This document shows positions 42,951-52,429 of a DNA stretch of 64,000 nucleotides, one piece after another (the first letter of the stretch is position 1; each line of letters starts with the position of its first letter). A program made the translations under genes and the position numbers. This DNA is from Yarrowia lipolytica (lineage: Eukaryota; Ascomycota; Dipodascomycetes; Dipodascales). The notes beneath the pieces are model-generated. The model made no database searches. It was not told the DNA's origin and worked only from the letters and a program-made list of their open reading frames with translations. The DNA lies in the NCBI RefSeq assembly GCF_001761485.1, contig NC_090773.1, positions 2,976,001-3,040,000 on the forward strand, in the 5' to 3' direction.

Positions 42951-43528
42951 AAGGCGAGACATTCTAGGACATAATCCGAGTGTCGATAGCTCTCTACGTT
43001 TGAAACTTGGACCAATGGCAGCTTGAGTAGAGCATATACAAGCACTGAGTACAAGTGTGTTTGTTATATCTACTTTTGTTGACGATCAGTTTTGTCACAA
43101 CAAAATGCTTAACTGAGAGTAAGTAGCTTTACCAATATTGGTACTGAAGTTACAATAGCATCATAGTACTTGTATAAAAGGCAGTAGAAGGCAATGTAGA
43201 AGTATCACACTTGCAATACATGTCAGTCATTATCTAGACTTTTCTTACGACTAAAGCCCTATAAATAATAGTACAAGTACGAGTAATCTCCGTTACTGCA
43301 GGTCCTCGAACTAATAAAAATAATGATATACAGTCCTATCATGTACACAACTGCGACACAATTGGTTCGAGACTGGTTAGATTTTATTGGAGAAAATTGA
43401 AATCAATATTTCAAGCGGTGTACAATCTAGTTCCTATTATTTATTGGTTTTTTCGAATTTACTGGAGCTTCTACAAGGGGTCCTGTTTTCGGTATCTCCT
43501 TTCCCCAACCAAACTCTAACCTCCCACT
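42951..43528. other. Intergenic APE2 to HEM14
   Basis: AT-rich, with CAGTACTTGTATAAAAG-like sequence near 43166-43181 and ACAAGTACGAGTA near 43274. No gene seen. Confidence 0.5.
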
Positions 43529-45166
43529 ATGCGCGATATGCATGATATCGATACGGCCTTACGGTTATTCCTTTATCCAGCAATGTCGATTCAACACACA
43601 CTGTACAGGCCATTGAAGGAGGGAGCGAGTTTGGCGATCCTTGGAGGCGGAATTGGCGGACTTCTATCCGCGGCATTCCTCGCCAGAGCGCGCCCAGACA
43701 TCAAAATCACACTGTACGAGTCAAAGGCGCAATGTGGAGGATGGATCAAGAGCAAGTTGCTTGAATGCCACGATGGCGGCTCGGAGATGATCGAAAAGGG
43801 ACCCCGAACGCTCAGAATGCACCCCGGCACACTCATTTTACTCCAGGCCATTTCTCATGTGGACCCAAAGTTCTCCATCTACGGACTACCTACCGACAGT
43901 CCAGCCAACACCAAGTGGATCCTCAACAAGGACCAACTCATGTCGCTGAGCGTGTTCAAGAGCCCCGCAAATCTGATGCGGTTCCTGTCGTCGTCTGTCT
44001 TTCGAGCCATGGCTATGGGCGCCTTCAACTTCCTCGTATATCCATGGACCCGGAAACGAGACCCTAATGTCCAAGACGAAAGCGTGGCTGATTTCATCGG
44101 AAGACGAGCCTCGCCTGCTCTGGGCGATAGAATGGGCTCAGCGATTCTACACGGAATCTACGCTGGAGACCACAAGACTCTGAGTGCTCGAATGACTCTG
44201 CGACCATTCTACGGACCTGATAGACTGCTGAAACCGGCCAAATTGTTCACCAACGAGGAGTTTGAGAAACTGTACAAGAAGCTGTTTCCCGAGGCGTCCA
44301 CGTCGCTGTTTGATCTCAAGAAGTTCCCGGCCATGTTTGCCTTTCCCCAGGGTCTGTCTGGAATGATTGATGTACTCCATAAGCATCTGGAAAAAAGTCC
44401 CAATGTGGAGATTAAATGTAACACGGAGATTACCAGAGTTGAAACCACCATTGGAGGCATGCTTGTGTCTGATTCTACCGGTGTTTCTACCACTCACAAT
44501 GCCGTCTACTCTCTGTTGAGTTACCAGGCTGTGTCCAAATTGCTTCCTGACACTGCCGACCGAGCTCTCATCAAGGACATGTCTTCTGTCGACGTCATGG
44601 TGCTCAACTTCTCATTCGAGAAACCCAAGGACCCCAAGTACACCGGCTTTGGATACCTCATTCCCCAGGCCGAAGAAAACCCCGAGCAGGTTCTGGGCGT
44701 TATTTTCGACTCTGATGTCGGTCGAGGCAGTGAGCTCATCTCTGGTGAGCCCTACAAGTCGCCTTCGGGCCGAGAAAATGTCACAGTCATGATGGGAGGT
44801 CATTACTGGAAGGATGGTAATATTCCGTCTTCCGAGGAGTGTGTGGAGAGAGCAAAGAAGGTGCTCAAACGACACATTGGCCTGGAGGTGACTGATACCA
44901 CCGAGTACGATGTGGAGCTGCACAAGAGCTGCATTCCTCAGTACGCCGTTGGTCATCTGGAGCGTGTGGACCAGTTTAAGCACATTGTCAGCAAGGAGAC
45001 TCATCATCGAGTGGCTCTGGCAGGCATGTCGTTCGGTCGAGGAGTGGGTATCTCTGATGCCGCTGTTGACGCCTTTTTGTTTGTGGCTAGTCAGAGTCAT
45101 GATCCGGAGACGTTGAAATTGACGAGAAAGATTGTGGATCATTATGAGACCACCGTACGACTTTAG
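43529..45166 (+). CDS. HEM14: Protoporphyrinogen oxidase (haem biosynthesis)
   Basis: 545 residues if the first ATG is used; 527 from the inner ATG at 43583 (MSIQHTLYRPLKEG), which aligns better with yeast Hem14. The FAD-binding dinucleotide fold is clear (LAILGGGIGGLLSA, residues 35-48 of the long form), followed by YESKAQCGGWI and the family hallmark EKGPRTLR near 88-95. HGIYAGDHKTLSAR (near 209) and a C-terminal VALAGMSFGRGVGISDA flavin loop also fit. The enzyme oxidises protoporphyrinogen IX to protoporphyrin IX with O2 at the inner mitochondrial membrane, the penultimate step of haem synthesis. The longer N-terminus could add targeting information. Single exon. Confidence 0.93.
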   Translation: MRDMHDIDTALRLFLYPAMSIQHTLYRPLKEGASLAILGGGIGGLLSAAFLARARPDIKITLYESKAQCGGWIKSKLLECHDGGSEMIEKGPRTLRMHPGTLILLQAISHVDPKFSIYGLPTDSPANTKWILNKDQLMSLSVFKSPANLMRFLSSSVFRAMAMGAFNFLVYPWTRKRDPNVQDESVADFIGRRASPALGDRMGSAILHGIYAGDHKTLSARMTLRPFYGPDRLLKPAKLFTNEEFEKLYKKLFPEASTSLFDLKKFPAMFAFPQGLSGMIDVLHKHLEKSPNVEIKCNTEITRVETTIGGMLVSDSTGVSTTHNAVYSLLSYQAVSKLLPDTADRALIKDMSSVDVMVLNFSFEKPKDPKYTGFGYLIPQAEENPEQVLGVIFDSDVGRGSELISGEPYKSPSGRENVTVMMGGHYWKDGNIPSSEECVERAKKVLKRHIGLEVTDTTEYDVELHKSCIPQYAVGHLERVDQFKHIVSKETHHRVALAGMSFGRGVGISDAAVDAFLFVASQSHDPETLKLTRKIVDHYETTVRL

Positions 45167-45727
45167 GAGGAGATTCGACAGACGCAGTGCGAGTGTCCTA
45201 GATCCCATTTTCGGAGTGCGAAGCACGATATGAATCATCAATGAACATCACACACATCACATGCAAACCACACGACATATATACCAAAAAAAAAAAAAAA
45301 ACAACAAAAAAAAAACAACCTGTAAAATGAATCCATATATAAATAATGTACATAGGGGTCAGTGTAGCCCCCTTCTTAGACTGTTCCCCCATTGTACACA
45401 CTAGGGTAATACAATGACCGCAACAGGCACAAGCCTTACTGCGACGCTTAGTCTACTGTTAAATACATTCATCTATTTCACCTCACTCTAGCAGCAGAGA
45501 GCATACCTAATGAATCTAGCAGCTACTGTTACTGTTTGCGCCACCCTTAGCGAGCGCCAATTTGTTGTGTTGCGCTCACTTCTTGGTCCATAGGCAACTT
45601 CCATCAGGGCCAATTCCGTGGGCTTCTTCTGTAACATATCCTGTGAGACCTCGCTCTGAACGTTGTGTCCCAAGATGCTCCCAGAAAAAAACAACAAAAT
45701 AACCCGTTTGTTCGAAGTTTACTGTTG
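45167..45727. other. Intergenic between convergent HEM14 and GOS1
   Basis: Contains an A-rich run at 45286-45315 (16 A, then CAAC and 10 A). No gene seen. Confidence 0.5.
45286..45315. repeat. Poly-A low-complexity run
   Basis: Sixteen A residues, CAAC, then ten A residues, 120 bases after the HEM14 stop. Confidence 0.9.
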
Positions 45728-46387
45728 CTATCTCAGGAAGAGAATGAACAAAATACCCAGGGTGATAATAACCGCCAGAATCAAACTGTCTCGCTTCTTC
45801 CGGGTGTTAATCTTGGAAATGACCGTGTTAATGCCTGGAATGCTGCTAGCCGTGTTAAACAGCCGACGCTGGATGTTGGCCAAACTCGCCCGCTGGGTCA
45901 GCAGCTCCTCTCGAGTCGCATACGCTTGAGCAAGCAGAGTATCGGTCATGTTATTTGAGTTGTCCACCCGGCCTCGCTCGTGTAACATGTACTCCTCCTC
46001 GGCCTGGGGAGTAGCACTTCGGTTTCTGTGTCCCTCGATATCCGACCGCACCGACGACAGCAAGTTGGCCCGGTCTCGTTCCTGCTTGATTCCAGCGTTG
46101 ATCTTCTTGTATTGCGATCTGTGCTCTGCGAGAGTCTCTCTGTGGCGTTGCAACTGGCCTGTTTGTGTTGCTGTGGCGTTAGGGGTGGAATCCAGCAGAC
46201 GTTCGAACGACTCCAGGGAGTCGGCGGTCTTCTCAATTACCTGCTCGATATCCCGTCCAATCCGTACCTCGTCTTCGGAGGCTGCTATGGCGTGAGAGGT
46301 GGCAAAAGAGGAGTACTCCGAGAGCAGCTCTGCAAGCTGAGACTCTAGCCGTCGCACTTGTGTTCGCGAGCTCGATATGGTCGCCAT
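45728..46387 (-). CDS. GOS1: Golgi SNARE Gos1 (GS28 family)
   Basis: 219 residues, matching yeast Gos1 (223). The N-terminal helical region (SSSRTQVRRLESQLAELLSEYSSF) is followed by a long coiled-coil and the SNARE helix at about 135-195 (TREELLTQRASLANIQRRL, SSIPGINTVISKINTRKKRD). A single C-terminal membrane anchor lies at 200-219 (DSLILAVIITLGILFILFLR). It is a v-SNARE-type Qb-SNARE for transport into and within the Golgi, tail-anchored with the bulk facing the cytosol. The start at 46387 is the only plausible Met. It is divergent from MSL1 with 556 bp between them. Confidence 0.93.
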   Translation of the reverse strand: MATISSSRTQVRRLESQLAELLSEYSSFATSHAIAASEDEVRIGRDIEQVIEKTADSLESFERLLDSTPNATATQTGQLQRHRETLAEHRSQYKKINAGIKQERDRANLLSSVRSDIEGHRNRSATPQAEEEYMLHERGRVDNSNNMTDTLLAQAYATREELLTQRASLANIQRRLFNTASSIPGINTVISKINTRKKRDSLILAVIITLGILFILFLR

Positions 46388-46943
46388 AATTGGGGGGCTT
46401 TGTGGTGTTTTTGGTGGTGCTGGAACTTAGGTACACGTAGCGACAGGTATCGTACCGTGACGCACATGCAGGTGGGAGTTGACTGCATGCACGATACAGT
46501 ATGAAATTAGCGAGATGATGCTTGTGAAGCAAATAATAGAACAGACAATACCGGGACGGCGACTTAGGCTGAGGGAAGGGGGTTGAGAATACAAGGGACC
46601 AACATAGGACACTTATACAACATACACACACATATATATATATAATATATATATATAGAGGAATCCCTAATAACCCCTCATTTGATTACATAAGGTGAGT
46701 GATCACTTGTAGAAGGGGGAGATGGTGTAAATATAAGGCGGATAAATACAAGTATTGGTTCTTGCAGTCAGGTAGAATAAAGCTCGCAAAAAATGACTTA
46801 CAGCTCTCGACTAATACCGAATAGGTCGTATGGTGGACCACAAGCCTCCTCACCATTTCCCTTGAAGCGACTTGTATCATGTCGACCCTAACCCATTACT
46901 CTGATATCATGCACGATTTTTTAACCACCATCAACATATCAGC
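46388..46943. other. Divergent intergenic region GOS1 / MSL1
   Basis: Shared promoter DNA. Holds an AT dinucleotide microsatellite at 46632-46657. No gene seen. Confidence 0.5.
46632..46657. repeat. AT dinucleotide microsatellite
   Basis: Twenty-six bases of alternating A and T with one phase break at 46644-46645. Confidence 0.9.
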
Positions 46944-47384
46944 ATGGGCAAGACCAAACGAGAATCGGCTCTTGTGGAGAGCAAGCGGCCTGCGAAAAAG
47001 TCCAAGACCGATGGCGACGAACCCACCCCATCGCCAACGCTCTACGTGAAAAACCTCACCGACAAATGCACTAAATCGGACCTCAAACGGTACCTGTACA
47101 TGCGATTCAGCTCGTACGGACACATTCTCGACATTGTGGCGATGAAAAACGAGCGGATGCGGGGCCAGGCACATGTGGTATTTAACGATATCGATGCGTC
47201 GATCTCGGCGCTCAACGGGCTGCAGAAGAGCGAGTTCATGGGCAAAGAGATGGTAATTGAGTATGCTCGATCCAAGTCCCATGCCATTGCCAAGTTGGAC
47301 GGCTCGTTTACCATTCCCGAACCTCCCGCATTCGAAGAGAGTGTTCTTCCGTTGGCACCTTTTGAGGATGTCACGGCAGAGTAG
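46944..47384 (+). CDS. MSL1: U2 snRNP protein U2B'' (Msl1), single RRM
   Basis: 146 residues with one RNA-recognition motif. RNP2 is LYVKNL at 33-38 and RNP1 is RGQAHVVF at 73-80, followed by IEYARSKSHAIAK. This order and sequence match the U1A/U2B'' family, and the single RRM and length fit yeast Msl1 (111 aa) and U2B'' rather than two-RRM metazoan U1A. It binds stem-loop IV of U2 snRNA in the spliceosome, normally with Lea1/U2A'. The first 28 residues are Lys/Ser-rich. ATG at 46944 is the first in frame. A role in splicing suits a genome with many introns. Confidence 0.9.
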   Translation: MGKTKRESALVESKRPAKKSKTDGDEPTPSPTLYVKNLTDKCTKSDLKRYLYMRFSSYGHILDIVAMKNERMRGQAHVVFNDIDASISALNGLQKSEFMGKEMVIEYARSKSHAIAKLDGSFTIPEPPAFEESVLPLAPFEDVTAE

Positions 47385-48476
47385 CGGCAAATCGAACGCA
47401 GTGAGCATTGGACTCCTCGGGGGCCAGTGACTCGTGGACGACTTGTGAAACATCGCAAGTCACAAGCCGCGAACCTGCTCTATACAAGCTTCTTGCGACA
47501 GTCGAAACGGCAGAAGCATCTGCATCTTTCAGATCATGGGAGATGAAGCGGTTGGCAGGCATACTATGAGCTTGTCATGATTTCAAACCAGGGAGGATTA
47601 TTTATTGTATAATAGAAAAGGTGCATGGCACCGGATGACGTCATGAACAAATACGGATGAGATGCTGGATCGAAAGAGTAGTTGATCGGTTATGTTCTCC
47701 AAAGCACTATCCACTACAACCTCAGTTCAGTGGCCCACCAGTAGTCGGTATCGCAGAGGCACAGAATGGCGAGAGCTGATTCCTACAATGACAGAATGCT
47801 GTAATAGAAGCAATCAATCAATTAATAACATAAGAGACTCTTGGTCGGAGCTATCAAGGTGTTCTTGACGACGAGAATGAAATGTCTCTAGAAAGCAGAC
47901 CGGCAACTCTTCTAACAGCTAGTTCCTGTTGATGTAACAGACGATAAGTGTACTTGGTTTGGTAGGACAAATCACAGGAGAGCTAGAACTAGCCTGTCAA
48001 TATCTAGCAGTACTCGACTGAACTACTCGTCTGCTGATTCACGTTCGAGACCATGATTGACGAACCTGAGCAATGCGTTTGTCCGTCAACCAACAGAAGA
48101 ACAGAAGAACCAGTCTGTGCTGCAAGCAATCCTTTCGAAGAACCGCACGAGTAAAATACTTGGACTCTGAACACGTTTTGCATCAAGTATCATATGTCTA
48201 GAACATAGGTGTCAGGCGATTGGACATCAGATCTCTTGACATCAGAGCTTTCGACATCAGAGCTCTATCTTGATAGACCAAAGTCACTCTCAGAACCACC
48301 AGGGCCAGGTTCGAAGCCCTGGAAGACGTTCAAGACCAAATACACAGGAATGACCAAACAGAACAGACCCCTTGGACCCGGCCTGGGTGAATCCCTGACT
48401 CACAGTTCCATCACCCCCGATATTCAACTGTAGCGTAGCTCCTTGATCAGTCATCTCAAACCGCTGGTGAATCTCA
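47385..48476. other. Intergenic MSL1 to ATG10 3' side
   Basis: Convergent ends, 1.1 kb. No gene, tRNA fold or repeat recognised. A short imperfect repeat (GACATCAGA/CTTTC/GACATCAGAGCTC) lies at about 48224-48262. Confidence 0.5.
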
Positions 48477-49059
48477 TCATCGCGCTCGTCGATGAAGACC
48501 AACGATTCGGCCATAACTCTCCAACCACACCTCCGCCTCACTCCTCTTGTGCATCTCCTCATCCTGCATCACCAGATCTACCGTCTCCCTCGTTTTACAA
48601 GGATGCAGAAAAAACACGGGCAAACCGGTGTGAGGATGCTCACCTTGAGTGATTGCAATGTCAGGAGTAATTACCACCCCAAACTCCGCCATAAACGCCA
48701 CAAAATCGGCCAGTAACGTCACGGGCTCGCTGTCTCTATAACAGCTCATATATACCACCGGACACACGTATATGTGCGACCACAAAATGTCATATTTGGC
48801 CGTTTGGTGTGAAGGCCCTATTCTCGTGATCTGGAGGTTCTGAGTTAGCCTTGGGTACGAGCGAGTACGACAGGTTGGTCATGACGGACGTACACCTGAG
48901 GTGCGTGGCAAACGTTGCGGCTTTTGGCCGACGAGGCTGAACTTGTAGAAAAAACGACTTGTGGAGCACAAAGCTCATAACCTGTTAACTCACCTGGTCT
49001 CTCCATCTCACGTGACAGTCCTCGGGCCACCCGTCTTGCAGCTCCTTGAATCCTTCCAT
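48477..49059 (-). CDS. ATG10: Autophagy E2-like enzyme Atg10, two exons
   Basis: Exon 1 is 49059-48994 (MEGFKELQDGWPEDCHVRWRDQ minus its last two residues, 22 codons in all). The intron is 48993-48840 (154 nt, GTGAGT...GGCTAACTCAG, phase 0) and exon 2 is 48839-48477. The 142-residue product carries the Atg10 hallmarks: YDILWSHIYVCPVVY (near 38-52, as in the YxVxY...VPVLYF strand), then ITQGEHPHTGLPVFFLHPCK with catalytic Cys103 in HPCKT, and a final WLESYGRIVGL helix. Atg10 transfers Atg12 to Atg5 in the conjugation system for autophagosome formation. Yeast Atg10 has 167 residues, so this is short and an extra 5' exon is possible. Divergent from SDH2. Confidence 0.82.
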
Positions 49060-49536
49060 ATTCTCTACTCGTATTCCTGGGTAACGTGTTTGTTCCGGGT
49101 TATTGGGAGTCGGGACCGAACAACCACTTAGAGTGCGCCAAATGTGTGCTTGTGCGTGGAGGTAAAATAACGTCTGGAGGACAATGGGGACAACAGAGCG
49201 CGTTCAAAGCGGTCTAAAAGCGGTCGAATTTGCGCCGGAAAAGAAATATAAGGAAAACGAAGCATGTTTAGAAGTATGGCGTGCTCGTATTGCACATTCG
49301 TCCACTCAATCGCCCAGCACAAAGAACCCTTCTCCTCCCCATTTCACTTCCCCAGACAGCCCGATTTCTCCCGAACCTTAACCTAAACACCGCTCAGCCA
49401 ATCACAACTCTGCTGATTCAAGCGCTCCCAAATGGACGGCCGTGTGTGCATTCAGCAGTACATAGTTTAGCCTTGGTCCCCTTCTCTTCCCCAGTTTGTT
49501 TTTTCTCTTCCACACAACTAACCCACCCATCACACA
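49060..49536. other. Divergent promoter region ATG10 / SDH2
   Basis: 477 bp shared by the two genes. GAAATATAAGG at 49243 and pyrimidine-rich CTTCTCTTCCCC tracts before the SDH2 ATG are seen. No gene. Confidence 0.5.
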
Positions 49537-50343
49537 ATGTTCGCGCTCCGAGCCTCAAGAAACGTTCTGAAGAGCCGACCCGTGTTCGCTCGAGGCCTGG
49601 CCTCCACCGCCGAGGCCCCTAAGGTGCCTGCCCCCCGAATCAAGAAGTTTGGCATCTACCGATGGAACCCAGACACCCCCGAAAAGAAGCCCGAGCTCAA
49701 GGAGTACGAGGTCGACCTGTCACAGTGTGGCCCCATGGTGCTGGACGCGCTCATCAAGATCAAGAACGAGCAGGACCCCACCCTGACGTTCCGACGGTCG
49801 TGCCGAGAGGGCATCTGTGGCTCCTGTGCCATGAACATTGAGGGCCGAAACACCCTCGCATGCTTGTGCCGAATCAATCCCGACATCGCCAAGGAGGAGA
49901 AGATCTACCCTCTGCCTCACATGTTTGTCGTCCGAGACCTTGTCCCTGACCTGACCCAGTTCTACAAGCAATACAAGTCCATCGAGCCCTACCTGCAGCG
50001 AGACGAGGTCCCTGCCGACGGTAAGGAGAACCTGCAGTCCATTGCTGACCGACGAAAGCTCGACGGTCTCTACGAGTGCATTCTGTGCGCCTGCTGCTCC
50101 ACCTCGTGCCCTTCGTACTGGTGGAACCAGCAGGAGTACCTGGGCCCCGCTGTCCTCATGCAGGCCTACCGATGGATGATTGACTCTCGAGACGAGGCCA
50201 CCGCCAAGCGACAGCAGATGCTCGAGAACTCCATGTCTCTGTACCGATGCCACACCATTATGAACTGCGCCCGAACCTGCCCCAAGGGTCTCAACCCCGG
50301 TCTGGCCATCGCCAAGATCAAGCGATCCATGGCTTTCGTTTAA
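49537..50343 (+). CDS. SDH2: Succinate dehydrogenase iron-sulfur subunit, mitochondrial
   Basis: 268 residues. An Arg/Ser/Ala-rich presequence of about 22 residues ([14 protein letters not shown]) targets the mitochondrion. The 2Fe-2S ligands are Cys89, Cys94, Cys97 and Cys109 ([10 protein letters not shown]). The two further clusters use [11 protein letters not shown] (Cys181, 184, 187, 191) and Cys238, 244, 248 ([15 protein letters not shown]). All ligands are present and the length is normal for fungi (yeast 266). It passes electrons from Sdh1-bound FAD to ubiquinone in complex II, inner mitochondrial membrane. Codon use is the most biased in the window (CGA, GAG, CTG, AAG), indicating strong expression. 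Single exon. Confidence 0.98.
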   Translation: MFALRASRNVLKSRPVFARGLASTAEAPKVPAPRIKKFGIYRWNPDTPEKKPELKEYEVDLSQCGPMVLDALIKIKNEQDPTLTFRRSCREGICGSCAMNIEGRNTLACLCRINPDIAKEEKIYPLPHMFVVRDLVPDLTQFYKQYKSIEPYLQRDEVPADGKENLQSIADRRKLDGLYECILCACCSTSCPSYWWNQQEYLGPAVLMQAYRWMIDSRDEATAKRQQMLENSMSLYRCHTIMNCARTCPKGLNPGLAIAKIKRSMAFV

Positions 50344-50396
50344 GCTGAGTGGCTAGAAGGACATGATTATTAACACAAGGAGGTGAAAATATAATA

Positions 50397-50420
50397 CACG
50401 CGTCGTCATGCAGACGCGTG
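50397..50420 (+). repeat. Perfect 8-bp inverted repeat in the SDH2 3' region
   Basis: CACGCGTC (50397-50404) and GACGCGTG (50413-50420) are exact reverse complements with an 8-nt loop, 53 nt after the SDH2 stop. It would form a GC-rich hairpin in the 3'UTR; role unknown. Confidence 0.75.
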
Positions 50421-52248
50421 GCTTAGATAGCATGAATGGCATTCTGAAAGTGAGGAGGAACCCGAACGGTTCCGACAGTACAGTACCAGTAGTAGGGCGT
50501 GCATGTGCCAACTTGTATGACTATATGAATTGTACTCATACTAACACGTATGAGCAAATTGATTTGCGTGATTGGTACTAGTAACTGAGCAAGTACCGGT
50601 GGAATTCGTAAAGAATTCGTAGGGTGGCAAATTACATCAATTGGGCCGCTGGTTGCTGTGTATGGTGGCCATTTTCATATTTGAAGATCACATCAGTGAG
50701 GTGCGAAATAAAGTTTCATGTACCGAGGTTCATGTGGAGGATATTGCGTTGGCTCTGGCGGCTGATATAGGCGTGCTAGAAGACTTGTGAATTTTCACAG
50801 GCCCTATGGACGATATTTTAGAGCTCCACATCAAGACACCAAGGATTTTGGTGCATTTTTGAGCTAGTTGGTGAGGCGGGTATGATTATGTCATATGCTT
50901 ATGTACACTCTTGTACATACAGTGAGAGCAAAGCTTCTGTATGTAAGGAGATATGGAGCAATTAGGAGGGGTTGAGACGGGTGGAAATTCGGGTGTTGGA
51001 TTGCTTTCTATTTGTACTGCACTGTAGTACAGTAATATGTCTTTCTTTCACAGGTTACTCCTTGTACGTGTCTTGGAGTTGCCGTGAGTAAGTGGTCCTA
51101 AGAACCACGGCGGAATTTCGAACTTTTGTATCGAGATTGTGTAAGAAGAATGGGAAGGGAATTTTGATTCGAATGGTATATTTTTATTGGTACTTTTCAT
51201 AGAAGTATTGCTAGTTGTGAGTGTTGTTGATGGTGCTGTTGTGCAGTGCCTCCAAGTCCAGTCCAAAGGCATATCTTATTACGCCGCCGTGTAGATACTA
51301 TAGTTGTAATACATACAGTAGCTCCGTAGCATGTACAAACGGTACAAGTACAAGCACCGGAACTCGTGTGTAGGACGCCGAATTATTGTTTCATGGCGAT
51401 AACATCTTATGCCTGGTTATAATACATTTGTATCGGTGCGTGTTATGAGATCAATTCATCAAATATGTCTTGTTTTATTTTGTGGATGTTTTATTTTCTG
51501 GATGTGTTATCTTCTGGATGTTGTGTCTAATTTTTACAATTTAATCTCAAAATTTCAAAATCCAAAATCCAAAATACTGCTTGTTACCTTTCGTATATAT
51601 TTGCACCGCAAAAAATCACCCAGATATCTCATATCCGGTTGCATAAAATCACCCCATATATCCCAGCGACTAATCAGATAAATCACCTTCCCCTCCCCTG
51701 GACATAACGTTCCACCACCCTCGCTATTACGCTCCGCATTAGGGGGCCATAGAACCCTTCGTATGGCTTTGACAAGCTGCGTTGATAACGCATGTGAGAG
51801 ACAGGAGGTTTGGGTGATACGGGAAGGCCAGGAGACTCTACTCTACACGCGTTCGATTGATCAGAAAGTCAGGCGGCAAACTCAGCAGCAACGAGAGAGC
51901 ACGTGACCGAAAAAAATAATCGACAATACAATACTACTATGTCAGACATGTCTAAAGAACCAATCTTGTCTGTTGGCAGGATTACGGTTACCAGGAGAGC
52001 TTCAACTCTGATCCGGTATGTGGGGAACATGATGCACTATGGCCATGTGGAGGACTAGTGGTAGGTGGGCGTAGTTTGATACAGTAGTGGCTGTGACATG
52101 AGAGTGATAGGTGATAGAATGGTAGTTATAGGAGGAAAGAAAAAGTAGATGAGTGAGGGAGAGAGATCACCCACCGGTTGTACAGGAGGACCACACAGGC
52201 TGAAATTGGTGTCTCGTCTCATTATATCCTATGTAGGGTAGCGCAGTC

Positions 52249-52363
52249 AGGGTCACATCAAAGGGTCAGACTGTACTTATATACGTGCCATTTGCCTTAC
52301 TGCAAGCGCTTTGTGCTGTATGTAGTGTAGTGTAGCTCAAGGGTCACCTCAAAGCATATAAAG
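52249..52363 (+). promoter_or_regulatory. Lipase promoter: repeated AGGGTCACNTCAAAG and TATA box
   Basis: AGGGTCACATCAAAG (52249-52263) and AGGGTCACCTCAAAG (52340-52354) differ at one base. The second copy is followed directly by TATAAAG (52357-52363), 67 bp before the ATG. This is a strong candidate for a regulator binding site with the core promoter. Confidence 0.55.
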
Positions 52364-52429
52364 AGACACAAACACGACACGACCTTAACTGGAAGGGCCA
52401 CACCCGTCGTTACTCCATCTACTTTGGAC

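Larger units (their letters stand above)
50344..52429. other. Intergenic SDH2 to lipase (2.1 kb)
   Basis: No gene recognised. It contains the 3'-side hairpin at 50397-50420, dispersed GTAC words (51016-51034, 51339-51352), a short CAAAATCCAAAATCCAAAAT repeat at about 51554-51573, and the lipase promoter elements at 52249-52363. Confidence 0.5.
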
